DNA of 64,000 nt, taken from NCBI GenBank assembly GCA_039033995.1, contig JBCCBP010000010.1, positions 1 through 64,000 of the forward strand, in the 5' to 3' direction. Below are positions 33,977-42,532 of this stretch, one piece after another (the first letter of the stretch is position 1; the number at the start of each line of letters is the position of its first letter). The translations under genes and the position numbers were made by a program. The stretch comes from CALBPI01 sp039033995. Its GTDB lineage: Bacteria > Pseudomonadota > Gammaproteobacteria > Steroidobacterales > Woeseiaceae. Below the pieces are notes generated by a model. That model saw only the letters and a list, made by a program, of their open reading frames with translations. It had not been told where the DNA came from and made no database searches.

Positions 33977-36900
33977 CGCGCGGGCTGCGACCGCGCATAA
34001 ATAGCCGGTACAGCGTCGGGATTACAAACAAGGTCAAAGCGGACGCCACCAGTAGCCCTGAGACAATGCTAGTCGCGACGGGCCCCCATAGCAGTGACTT
34101 GCCTCCGAGCCCGACAGCCAGCGAGAACAAGCCAGCAATCGTTGTTGATGTCGTCATCAGGATCGGGATGACACGGCGTCTTGCGGCGTAAATCGTTGCA
34201 TGCAGCGGTCGAATGCCAGCCGCCACGCGTGTATTGGCCGCATCGATCAGGACGATCGCCGCATTGACGGCGATACCAGTCAACGCCACAGTGCCGTAGA
34301 TGGTATAGAGACTCAACGGGTTGTTGGTGATCGCGAGCCCAAAAATAACTCCGGTGATCGACATTGGGATCGTCAGCAATATCAATAGTGGCTGAAAATA
34401 GCTTCGGAATTGGGTCGCCAACAGAAGATAGATCAACCCGACGCCAAGCAGAGAGAGCGGCAAGAAGGCATCAAGACTCTCCTGAATATCGTCAAGCGCG
34501 CCGGTGAAGTCCAACTCAATTTGCGGATACTCAGCCGCGATTTCGGCCCAGCCGTCTCGAATGAGCTGATTGGCTGCGACGGTATCTGTTGTATTGGGAT
34601 CAAGCTCACCGGTCACCTGAATAACACGTCGGAAATTGTAGTGCTGTATCACCCCGCGTCCACGACTGATTGCAGTGCCGACAAGCGGGCGCAGTGACGT
34701 TATGCTGCCGTCCGGCAGAGCAATGGGATCATCCAGTACCGCCTCGATTCTGTCGAGCGCACCTGGCTCGGCACGAACCCGGAGCTCTACTTTCTCACCG
34801 CCTGAGCGCAACGTCGAAACAATCTCGCCGTCGGTATGCAGGCGTAGCAAGCGCGCGACGTTGGCCGGTGTCAAGCCGAATGCACGAATCTGGGACTCCT
34901 GGAGGTCGAGAACCAACTGTCGTCGTCCGGCGACTTCATTGTCTCGCACGTCGCGCGCGCCGGGGATGTTCCTGACAATGTCCTGAACCCGGTCGGCGGC
35001 TTCAGAAATGATGGCGAAATCGTCTCCCCGTACCTTCACTTTGATTGGCGGTTCACGCGGCGGTCCGCCCGACAATTCGAGAAATGTAATCTCCGCGGAG
35101 GTAGGCAGATCGGCGAGCGCCTCCCGTGTGGCGTCAACCACCTCACTCACACTGCGTTGGCCACTACGCCGTGGATTAAGCGACACTTGAATCTGCGCGT
35201 ATTGCTCGCCGATCAATGCTTCTGTTTCCGTAAATTTGAGGCCTGCCTGCACGGTCACGGCGCGCGTTTCCTCGTCGGTCAAAACTGTCTGCAGGCGCGC
35301 CTCGACGGCCTCAGCCGCGGCCAGCGTATCTTCGATACGGGAGTCCGCTGGCATTTGGAAATGGACGTAAAACAGGCGGATTGGATCGAATGTAAAAAAC
35401 TCATTGCGGATAGCGCCACTACCCGCCAATACGATTGCCAGCAACACGATCGATGCACCACTAATACAGGAGCGAATCGGGCGTCGAATGACCCAGGCGA
35501 GCGCCTGGCCGTACTTGAGGCGTACCTTGCGAGTGATGCGTTCGCGCACCTGTTGCACGCGACCCGTGGATACGGCGCGACCACCGAGCGAGACGACGTG
35601 GGCAGGGAGAATCCAGAACGCTTCGACCAGGCTCACCAGTAAGCCGACGGTGACAACAAACGGAATAACGAACATGAATTTCCCGACAATGCCAGGTAGC
35701 AGCATGAGCGGGAGAAAGGCGCTGACCGTGGTGAGTACGGCTGCGGTTACCGGTGTTCCAACCTCGCGCAACGCACCGAGAGCGGCATCGAGAGGTGGTT
35801 CATTGTGCTGCAAACGATAGTAGATCGCCTCAACCACCACTACGGCGTCGTCGACCAGCATGCCGAGCACGATCACGATGCCCAGCAAGACCGAGACATT
35901 CATTGTGTTGCCCGTGATATCGAGTGCCCAGATTGTGCCTGTGATAGAAAAGATGATGCCAAGCGTCACCATGGCGGCAATACGAATGCCAAGAAACGCC
36001 CAACAGACCACCAGAACCAGAAAGAGCCCAATCAGCGAGTTCCGTTCCATGACCCGCAACGCGCTGCGGGTTTGCACGGTTTGATCATCCGCCACAAGCA
36101 CGTTTAGGCCGAGTGGCTCAAGCAGTGCATTGCTCTCGGCAGCGTAGTCGCTGACCACACCGATCAAATCCAGCGTATTCGTATAGGCCACCTTGGTCAC
36201 GGCGAGGGCCACAGCCGGCCTTTGGTCAAACCGCACTAACTGCGCCGGATCCTCTCGAGCTTGTTCAACGCGGGCGACATCTCCGAGCAGCACGCTCTCG
36301 TTGCTTTGCGCCGCGCCAATCTCAAGTTGCGCGAGTCTGTCCGGCGATTCTGTCAGCTCTTCAACGCGCACAAGCCAGGCGCCATCACCCACATCGACGG
36401 AGCCCGCCGACGTATTGCGGAAACTGTCGCGTAGCGTATCTGCGATATCACTGGCGCGAACGCCGCGATTAGCTGCCGCATCGGGATCAAACAAGACATG
36501 CAATTCTGGTTTATGCAATCCGAATGCGGTCACGCGGTCGACGCCCGGCAAGCGCTCGAGATCGAGTTGTATCCGTCTGGCATTGCGGCGCAAGGACTCG
36601 TCGTCCGCTTGTCCTGCCACTACGACCAGAGCGGTTGGAAAGCCCGACGATGTATTCAGCTCGATGACTTCGGGGTCGTTAGCGTCGTCGGGTAATTCAT
36701 CATTGAATTTGGCTTGTATCTCGCGACGCAAATCTGTGATGCGTTTGTCGGCGGTGCGTTCATCGAGGTCGGCCAGACGAACCAGAATATTCGATAGCCC
36801 TTCGCTGGATTGGCTGCTAACGAATTTCAAGTTCTGAACGCTACGAATGCCGTCCTCCAAAGGGCCGGTAACGAGCTCTTCCATGTCTTCCGCCGAAGCG

Positions 36901-37058
36901 CCCGGCATCGTGGTGGTGACCTGCACCCAGTTGAAGCTGATCTCCGGGTCTTGTTCGCGAGGCATTGACAGGAATGACAGCGAACCCATCAAAACGATAA
37001 CGAGAAACAGAATGTTGACCAACGGATGGTTGGTCAGCATGCGTTGGAATAGACTCAC
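33969..37058 (-). CDS. RND efflux permease (AcrB/MdtB family)
   Basis: A 1029-residue inner-membrane pump with the 12-span, two-porter-loop layout of RND permeases. The N-terminus has M-L-T-N-H-P-L-V-N-I-L-F, the first loop W-V-Q-V-T-T-T-M-P-G-A-S-A-E-D-M-E, and the proton-relay region G-M-L-V-D-D-A-V-V-V-V-E-A-I. The second half repeats the fold and ends with F-V-I-P-T-L-Y-R-L. It overlaps the adaptor gene by four bases. No TolC-type outer-membrane gene is adjacent, so an unlinked channel is assumed. Substrate could be drugs or lipids. Confidence 0.93.
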   Translation of the reverse strand: MSLFQRMLTNHPLVNILFLVIVLMGSLSFLSMPREQDPEISFNWVQVTTTMPGASAEDMEELVTGPLEDGIRSVQNLKFVSSQSSEGLSNILVRLADLDERTADKRITDLRREIQAKFNDELPDDANDPEVIELNTSSGFPTALVVVAGQADDESLRRNARRIQLDLERLPGVDRVTAFGLHKPELHVLFDPDAAANRGVRASDIADTLRDSFRNTSAGSVDVGDGAWLVRVEELTESPDRLAQLEIGAAQSNESVLLGDVARVEQAREDPAQLVRFDQRPAVALAVTKVAYTNTLDLIGVVSDYAAESNALLEPLGLNVLVADDQTVQTRSALRVMERNSLIGLFLVLVVCWAFLGIRIAAMVTLGIIFSITGTIWALDITGNTMNVSVLLGIVIVLGMLVDDAVVVVEAIYYRLQHNEPPLDAALGALREVGTPVTAAVLTTVSAFLPLMLLPGIVGKFMFVIPFVVTVGLLVSLVEAFWILPAHVVSLGGRAVSTGRVQQVRERITRKVRLKYGQALAWVIRRPIRSCISGASIVLLAIVLAGSGAIRNEFFTFDPIRLFYVHFQMPADSRIEDTLAAAEAVEARLQTVLTDEETRAVTVQAGLKFTETEALIGEQYAQIQVSLNPRRSGQRSVSEVVDATREALADLPTSAEITFLELSGGPPREPPIKVKVRGDDFAIISEAADRVQDIVRNIPGARDVRDNEVAGRRQLVLDLQESQIRAFGLTPANVARLLRLHTDGEIVSTLRSGGEKVELRVRAEPGALDRIEAVLDDPIALPDGSITSLRPLVGTAISRGRGVIQHYNFRRVIQVTGELDPNTTDTVAANQLIRDGWAEIAAEYPQIELDFTGALDDIQESLDAFLPLSLLGVGLIYLLLATQFRSYFQPLLILLTIPMSITGVIFGLAITNNPLSLYTIYGTVALTGIAVNAAIVLIDAANTRVAAGIRPLHATIYAARRRVIPILMTTSTTIAGLFSLAVGLGGKSLLWGPVATSIVSGLLVASALTLFVIPTLYRLFMRGRSPRAS

Positions 37059-38083
37059 GGCGTTGTTCGCCGAATCAGATCACCGTCTTGTAACCGTTCC
37101 CGACCGCGGTCGATGATCAGTTGGTCTTTGTCGTCGGTCCACCGCGCAGGACGACCTTCCTCTGCATCGGGCAGGACGATGAAGCGTGCGATTTCACCCG
37201 ACGCGACAAAAACACCCAACTGCCCGTTGCGCCGCTGCACATAGGGCACCGGCACGAACTCTGCCGGGCTTTGCCAGCGAAGCCGCCCCGGCTGCCCGGC
37301 GATAGCGCTGTCTGCAGTGAACAAAAGTCGCACTTCCTGTTGACGCGTTTGATTGTCCATTGCAGCGGCTACTCGAGCGACTTCGACCGGTAGCGTCCGC
37401 CCCGGATAGTGAAATGTCGCATTTTCGGTATCGCGCAGAGCCTGCAAGGCCGCACCGCTGCTGCGCGCCGATACTTCTATGGCGTTGGTTTGAACCACGC
37501 GAACGGCAGGCGCGCCGATGGTCAGTAACGCGCCAAGCTGGGCGGGCCGAGCCGTCACGGAGCCATTAAATGGGGCGACGATGCGCGTGTCTTCAAGTGA
37601 GGCCTGCGCAATGTCGACATTCACGCGGTTGTTGGCGCGTTGCGCTTTCAACATGGCGAGTTGCGCACGCAGTTCAGCGAGTGAGTCGGCCGAGACGTAG
37701 GCGTCCTCAGCAAGGGATTCGCTGCGCGCCAGCCGTGATGTCGCGAGCTCAATTTCTGCATCGGTTCTCGCCAGTTCCGCTTTGGCGGCGGCGAGTTGTA
37801 GCCGAAAGTCTCTTGGGTCCAGCGAGATAAGTAAGTCGCCCTCATTGACGTTATCACCGACGTCGGCATGTATTTCAATGACACGAGCGGCGACCTGGGC
37901 CGCCAGATCACTCTCATTGGCACTCGTCGCCACTGCAGCGGTTTCGTAATTGACGGCGATCAGCATGTCGGCGGCCGTTTTCGCGGTCACGGGCAGGATT
38001 TCCTGTGCGTCCCCAGCGGCGGCAAGACTTATTAATGTCACGCCGAGCGACAGTGTGAATGAGAGGTGACGGATTCGCTGCAT
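37055..38083 (-). CDS. RND pump periplasmic adaptor
   Basis: A 342-residue membrane-fusion protein with signal peptide (M-Q-R-I-R-H-L..., cut near G-D-A-Q, about residue 27), lipoyl half-motifs (V-I-E-I-H-A-D-V-G-D-N-V-N-E-G-D-L and I-V-A-P-F-N-G-S-V-T), and a helical hairpin between them (about 95-165). The ATG at 38083 is chosen because the signal peptide then starts correctly; a longer frame to 38227 lies inside the SDR gene. It touches the SDR stop and overlaps the permease by four bases, so SDR, adaptor and permease form one transcript. Confidence 0.9.
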   Translation of the reverse strand: MQRIRHLSFTLSLGVTLISLAAAGDAQEILPVTAKTAADMLIAVNYETAAVATSANESDLAAQVAARVIEIHADVGDNVNEGDLLISLDPRDFRLQLAAAKAELARTDAEIELATSRLARSESLAEDAYVSADSLAELRAQLAMLKAQRANNRVNVDIAQASLEDTRIVAPFNGSVTARPAQLGALLTIGAPAVRVVQTNAIEVSARSSGAALQALRDTENATFHYPGRTLPVEVARVAAAMDNQTRQQEVRLLFTADSAIAGQPGRLRWQSPAEFVPVPYVQRRNGQLGVFVASGEIARFIVLPDAEEGRPARWTDDKDQLIIDRGRERLQDGDLIRRTTP

Positions 38084-39003
38084 CAGAGGAATTTCTTCAG
38101 GAAGCCCAACAAGGTTTCTGCGCTCTCGGAGCGCGTACGCGTGAAACCGTAAGCATGCACTGAGCGCGCTTTTCGATCCAGCCATATTGAGTCGCCAGTT
38201 GACGCTGGTCGGGAGGCTGCTAACCAAACGATGGTATCCGCGCCCTGCGTCGCGTTGCGCAGGATGGGCGCCAGCAATTTACGGAAAGTCGGCAGGGATT
38301 GTTTAACGCCTGCGGTATCGACCCAACCGGGATGCATCACATAGAACGTGGCGGTGGTATCCGTTTGCGACTGCCAATGCTCTGTCAACACGACCTGTGC
38401 TCGCTTCTGAATGGCGTAGGCTTGCGTACCGTCATGTGCTGTCGCGTCATCACTTGCGAGCGCGGCGGTAACCAATGGCGCCATATACATGCCGCCGGAG
38501 GCGACCGTGATCACCGCAGCGTCGCTGCTAAGACCGTTTTGTTGCAGTGCTTCGGTCAAGACATATTGATTCAGCAAATTGGTGGCGAATTGTGTATCGA
38601 CGCCATCCGCGTTGGTGCTGAATTCGTGCAACATGACGCCCACGTTGTTAACGAGCACATCGATAGACTCGCCATCGTCTATCAACGATTGCGCCAGCGC
38701 GCGCACCGCACTGGTGTCAGATAAGTCGCAAACGCGCGTCTGGATGGGTGTCGCTATGCTGTCTTGCAACTGCGCGAGCTTCTCAGGGTTGCGAGCCACA
38801 GCAATGACATTGGCACCGGCCACGGCCGTGTCTCGCGCCACGGCGGCGCCGATGCCGCCGCTTGCGCCAGTAATCAGAATGGTCTTGCCAGACAGATCGA
38901 AACTGCCATTGCGCCAGAAGAGTCGTCGCGCAAAAAATCCGATCGCGCTGAAACTGACTCCAAAGCGTGCGTAAAACAGAAGGATGCCTAAAATGACGCG
39001 CAT
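38083..39003 (-). CDS. Short-chain dehydrogenase/reductase, membrane-anchored
   Basis: A 306-residue SDR resembling the DHRS12-like group. A hydrophobic N-terminus (about 3-25) precedes the NAD(P)-binding motif T-G-A-S-G-G-I-G (45-52), N-N-V-G around 118-121 and the catalytic Y-A-I-Q-K (about 193-197). AGGACTC precedes the ATG. It shares an operon with the RND pump, and may modify a lipid handled by it, though no direct evidence exists. Confidence 0.88.
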   Translation of the reverse strand: MRVILGILLFYARFGVSFSAIGFFARRLFWRNGSFDLSGKTILITGASGGIGAAVARDTAVAGANVIAVARNPEKLAQLQDSIATPIQTRVCDLSDTSAVRALAQSLIDDGESIDVLVNNVGVMLHEFSTNADGVDTQFATNLLNQYVLTEALQQNGLSSDAAVITVASGGMYMAPLVTAALASDDATAHDGTQAYAIQKRAQVVLTEHWQSQTDTTATFYVMHPGWVDTAGVKQSLPTFRKLLAPILRNATQGADTIVWLAASRPASTGDSIWLDRKARSVHAYGFTRTRSESAETLLGFLKKFL

Positions 39004-39042
39004 GATGAGTCCTGTGTTGGGAAAGAGGTGTCTGGGACGGGC

Positions 39043-40041
39043 TTAGTCACCTGACGGAGTTCGGTCGGTAGTCACATCTGGACGCAAGGCCTCGTATTCC
39101 TCAATGGCTATGGCTGCTCGTTCATAACCGACCTCGATGACCTCATCCGCGCGGTCAAACTCCCAGAATTGGCACAGATCGCGAGGCAGCGAAATCACCA
39201 TGTCGGGTTTGTACGCGGCTAGCTTCAGCCGCGCGATCCCGTTCTGCATGATTTCGATCGTTTGCGTACTCATATGCAAAAAGCCCGGTTGATTGGCTGG
39301 CGCCTCGTCGATGTCTTCGCCATTGTCTTTGCCAGGCTTGAGGCGCTCAACGAAATCGCCGATGGCTTTTCGGTACTTGCCGGTCGCTTTTGCCGGTTCG
39401 CTGTCATTGTCCGATTCTTTGCGAGGCGCGGGTGCAGCGCTCGGCGCCTGGGTTGCCAACGGCTGACGCTCGCGCTTGGCATTCAGGTCTACCGCAATGG
39501 TCAGATTCGCGCCATGATTCAATGTCGGTGCGATCGGAATCGGGTTGACAAGACCACCGTCGGCGAGCAGACGTTGTTGCAATCTGACGGGCGACATCAG
39601 CGTCGGAATTGCGGTGGACGCTCGGATAGCGGTGAACAGTGAACCTCGACATAGCCAAACTTCCGACTGTTCGACCATGTCGGTGGCGACCGCACAGAAA
39701 CCAATGGGCAACTTTTCAATATCCTGATCACCGATCAGTTCGCAAATCGCGTCGATGACGCGGTCACCCTTGATGATGGCGCCACGGCGAAACGAAAAAT
39801 CGAGTAGTTTCAGCATATCGCCGCGCGTCAAGTCTCGCGCCCATTCTTCATAAAGGTCGAGCTTGCCAGCGGCGAAAATGCCGCCGATCAAAGCACCAAT
39901 CGATGTGCCGGCGATATAGCCGGGATCATAGCCCGACTCCAGCAGCCGCCGAATGACGCCAATATGCGCGAGTCCCCTCGCGCCGCCGCTACCGAGCGCC
40001 AGAGAGATCGTTTTGGTCGTTTGTTTCGTTTCCATCGCCAT
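39043..40041 (-). CDS. Patatin-like phospholipase (RssA/NTE type)
   Basis: A 332-residue patatin-fold hydrolase. The oxyanion loop is G-S-G-G-A-R-G (17-23), the nucleophile S47 sits in G-T-S-I-G, and the dyad aspartate is in A-D-G-G-L-V-N. A charged insert (about 190-245, rich in E, K, D and P) lengthens the protein compared with bacterial RssA, which is nearer 300 residues. No signal peptide. It diverges from the sigma-54 operon and lies 39 bp upstream of the SDR gene, possibly in the same transcript. Confidence 0.9.
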   Translation of the reverse strand: MAMETKQTTKTISLALGSGGARGLAHIGVIRRLLESGYDPGYIAGTSIGALIGGIFAAGKLDLYEEWARDLTRGDMLKLLDFSFRRGAIIKGDRVIDAICELIGDQDIEKLPIGFCAVATDMVEQSEVWLCRGSLFTAIRASTAIPTLMSPVRLQQRLLADGGLVNPIPIAPTLNHGANLTIAVDLNAKRERQPLATQAPSAAPAPRKESDNDSEPAKATGKYRKAIGDFVERLKPGKDNGEDIDEAPANQPGFLHMSTQTIEIMQNGIARLKLAAYKPDMVISLPRDLCQFWEFDRADEVIEVGYERAAIAIEEYEALRPDVTTDRTPSGD

Positions 40042-40096
40042 TATTTTACGTGAGCCGATGGTCGGATGCGTACGGATTGGCCCTCAATCCACCAAC

Positions 40097-40154
40097 AGTG
40101 TCCGCAGAAGTGTCCGGTTGGCGATGACGCGGACAGTTGTGTCCGCAATGCGGA
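40097..40154 (+). promoter_or_regulatory. Candidate enhancer sites for a sigma-54 activator
   Basis: A cluster of TGTCCG elements: direct repeats AGTGTCCG at 40097-40104 and 40109-40116, a perfect inverted repeat GCGGACA-GTTG-TGTCCGC at 40129-40146, and an overlapping palindrome TCCGCA-A-TGCGGA at 40142-40154. They lie roughly 80-140 bp upstream of the predicted sigma-54 start site, the usual place for NtrC-type binding. The likely ligand is the activator encoded at 45060; this is inferred. Confidence 0.65.
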
Positions 40155-40209
40155 TGTGACCCTGGACGAAAAAGGTATTTAAAACAATGAGATAAAAAAG
40201 TTTAGAAGT

Positions 40210-40225
40210 TGGCACGCCGCTTGCT
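40210..40225 (+). promoter_or_regulatory. Sigma-54 (-24/-12) promoter
   Basis: TGGCACG-CCGC-TTGCT at 40210-40225 matches the sigma-54 consensus with correct four-base spacing. Transcription should begin near 40236, about 20 bp before the first gene of the operon. Enhancer-like repeats lie upstream at 40097-40154. Confidence 0.88.
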
Positions 40226-40256
40226 TTATTGCCTATGAGACTGTTGGAGTAGTGCT

Positions 40257-40481
40257 ATGAAACTGCAAATGAACATTCGCATACTGGCTTTCGCATTCGG
40301 CGTTGCGCTGATCACTTTCGAAGTCGCGATGGTAACCCTACTGACCAATACGGCCTGGGTACCGGCGGTTTCAACAGGCGACAGTGGCATGATCATTCAG
40401 CCCGCGTTGACGGGCACTGCTGGATTGCTCGACTTGCTGAACGCGCCTACGGGTTGTGAACAAACCCTGTGGAGCATTTGA
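40257..40481 (+). CDS. Small hydrophobic exported peptide, first gene of sigma-54 operon
   Basis: A 74-residue protein that I do not recognise. The N-terminus is basic then strongly hydrophobic (about residues 7-30), suiting a signal peptide or membrane anchor, followed by a short polar and glycine-rich tail with a single cysteine (C67). GGAG precedes the ATG, and a second ATG at residue 5 is possible. The stop is one base before the ATG of the transporter adaptor, and the adaptor ribosome site (GGAG) lies inside this gene, so translation is coupled. It is either a small subunit or a substrate of the ABC exporter encoded downstream; sequence alone cannot separate these. Confidence 0.7.
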   Translation: MKLQMNIRILAFAFGVALITFEVAMVTLLTNTAWVPAVSTGDSGMIIQPALTGTAGLLDLLNAPTGCEQTLWSI

Positions 40482-40482
40482 G

Positions 40483-41787
40483 ATGGCGGTCCAACCTATA
40501 AAGGGAGCCAGTGAGGGCATCGGTATCCGCAACACAGACGCACAGGATTTGGTGATTCAACCCCGGCGCACCCGACGATGGTTGTTGGCTGTTGGGCTGA
40601 TTCTCGCCGGTGTCGCCGTGTTCTTCATTGTCCGTGCTGCCGGGACATGGATGCGTGCCGATAGCACCGTCAACATCGAGCGCCTCCGGTTCGCAACCGT
40701 GTCGCGGGCGGACCTTGTTCGCGATATTCCTATTCAGGGCACCGTGGTAGCGGCGATCAAGCCAACACTGTTTGCCCCGTCGCCTGGTCGGGTCGCGCTG
40801 CGAGTCAGCGCCGGTCAGCCGGTAGCGGAAGGCGATATCGTAGCTGTAGTGACCAGCCCGCAGCTTAGCAGTGAACTCGAGCAGGCACGCGCCTTGCTGG
40901 ACGCACAGCAGACGACCGCAGAACGCGAGTCGATAGCCAGTAGACAGACAGATTTGCAGAACCGGCAGGCCGTCGATTTGGCAAAAGTCGAGATTACTGC
41001 GGCGGAACGGGAGTTGCGCCGTGCCGAACAATCGTGGGAGTACCGTGTGATATCGCGGCAGGATTACGAGGAGGCGGTCGACAATCTCGAGCGCGCACGG
41101 TTGGAATTCAATCACCGTGAGGCAGACGCACAATTGTTTCGTGAACGCATGGCGTTCGAGGCAAGAACACGACAGCTGGACGTCGAGCAACAGGCGCTGC
41201 GTGTGACGGAACTGGAGCGGCAGGTTGAAGCGCTCGCAGTGCGGTCGCCGGTAGACGGCATTATCGGCAACCTTTCCGTCGACGATCGCGCGGCTGTCGC
41301 AGCTGACACGGCATTAATGAGTGTGGTTGATTTGTCCCAGCTCGAGCTCGAAGTACCGCTCGCTCAGAGCTACGCCGATGCAGTGCAGGTTGGCATGCCG
41401 GCGACGATCGGTTATTCCGGCCAGGATTACTCGGCACGTGTGTCCGCGATCTCGCCGGAAGTGTCTCAAAACACCGTGGCGACCCGACTGCGCTTTGCGG
41501 CAAGCCAGCCGGTCGGCTTACGGCAGAACCAGCGACTGACCGGAAGGATCGAACTGGATTCGGTCAGCAACGCGCTGCAGCTACCACGCGGCCCGTATTT
41601 TGACAACGAGGGTGGTCGCGCGGTGTATGTGCGTGATGGTGACTTTCTAGTTCGTAAACGTATTGTCGCCGGTGCGACCAGCGCGTCACACATTCAGATA
41701 CTGGAAGGACTCGAAGTCGGTGAAACCGTCGTCGTGTCATCAACAGCGGGATTCGAGGCAGCGCCGGAAGTGCTGATCGTCGATTAG
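40483..41787 (+). CDS. Periplasmic adaptor of MacA/HlyD type for an ABC exporter
   Basis: A 434-residue membrane-fusion protein with a cytoplasmic N-terminus, one membrane span (about 36-58), lipoyl half-motifs (F-A-P-S-P-G-R-V-A-L-R-V-S-A-G-Q-P-V and V-R-S-P-V-D-G-I-I-G-N-L), a long coiled-coil hairpin (about 130-245), and beta-barrel and membrane-proximal domains. Unlike cleaved MacA it stays anchored. The ATG at 40483 has GGAG upstream; a longer frame from 40456 overlaps the small gene and is rejected. It should link the ABC permeases to an outer-membrane channel, none of which is encoded here. Confidence 0.9.
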   Translation: MAVQPIKGASEGIGIRNTDAQDLVIQPRRTRRWLLAVGLILAGVAVFFIVRAAGTWMRADSTVNIERLRFATVSRADLVRDIPIQGTVVAAIKPTLFAPSPGRVALRVSAGQPVAEGDIVAVVTSPQLSSELEQARALLDAQQTTAERESIASRQTDLQNRQAVDLAKVEITAAERELRRAEQSWEYRVISRQDYEEAVDNLERARLEFNHREADAQLFRERMAFEARTRQLDVEQQALRVTELERQVEALAVRSPVDGIIGNLSVDDRAAVAADTALMSVVDLSQLELEVPLAQSYADAVQVGMPATIGYSGQDYSARVSAISPEVSQNTVATRLRFAASQPVGLRQNQRLTGRIELDSVSNALQLPRGPYFDNEGGRAVYVRDGDFLVRKRIVAGATSASHIQILEGLEVGETVVVSSTAGFEAAPEVLIVD

Positions 41788-41809
41788 CTACATAGCAGAG
41801 GAAACAACA

Positions 41810-42520
41810 ATGTTGCACATGAACGCAGTCAGCAAGATCTATTCAGCCGGTTTAATTGAAACGCATGCGCTACGTGAACTTGCGTTACAGGTCGACGAGG
41901 GCGAATTTGTCGCGGTTACCGGTCCTTCGGGCTCAGGAAAGACCACGTTTCTCAATATGGCGGGATTATTGGAAGCGCCTTCCAGTGGTAGCTATCTGCT
42001 CGACGGAGTGGATGTCTCCAGTCTCGGTGACAACGCACGTTCGAAGATCAGAAATGAAAAGATCGGCTTTATCTTCCAGGCGTTCAATTTGATTCCTGAC
42101 TTGAATATTGCAGACAACGTCGATGTGCCATTGCGCTATCGCAAAATGCCGGCGGCCGAGCGTCGGCGTCGCATTGACCAATCATTGGAGTTGGTAGGTC
42201 TCAGTGCACGTAAGGCGCATTTACCATCGCAGCTGTCAGGCGGACAGCAGCAGCGCGTCGCTATAGCGCGTGCGCTCGCGGGTGAGCCAAAGCTACTGCT
42301 CGCCGATGAGCCGACGGGCAACCTCGATTCACTGATGGCGAGACAAGTGATGGAAATGCTGGAGGAGATCAATCGTCAAGGCACCACCATTATCATGGTA
42401 ACGCACGATCCCGAACTGGCTCGCAGAGCAGGGCGCAATGTGCATCTGCTCGATGGGCAGGTATCCGATTTTCAACCGCTCGACCCACAGCCAGAATCGG
42501 CTGTGCAAGACGTCGCGTAA
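41810..42520 (+). CDS. MacB/LolD-type ABC ATPase
   Basis: A 236-residue ATPase of the MacB/LolD/FtsE group. Walker A G-P-S-G-S-G-K-T-T (about residue 39), Q loop F-Q-A-F-N-L, signature L-S-G-G-Q-Q-Q-R-V-A-I-A-R and Walker B L-L-L-A-D-E-P-T-G-N-L-D are complete. These ATPases drive mechanotransmission by FtsX-type permeases rather than ordinary import. GAGGAAAC precedes the ATG. The invariant signature serine is encoded by UCA at 42236-42238, which is informative for the tRNA at the window start. Confidence 0.94.
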   Translation: MLHMNAVSKIYSAGLIETHALRELALQVDEGEFVAVTGPSGSGKTTFLNMAGLLEAPSSGSYLLDGVDVSSLGDNARSKIRNEKIGFIFQAFNLIPDLNIADNVDVPLRYRKMPAAERRRRIDQSLELVGLSARKAHLPSQLSGGQQQRVAIARALAGEPKLLLADEPTGNLDSLMARQVMEMLEEINRQGTTIIMVTHDPELARRAGRNVHLLDGQVSDFQPLDPQPESAVQDVA

Positions 42521-42532
42521 GGATGGTTTGAG

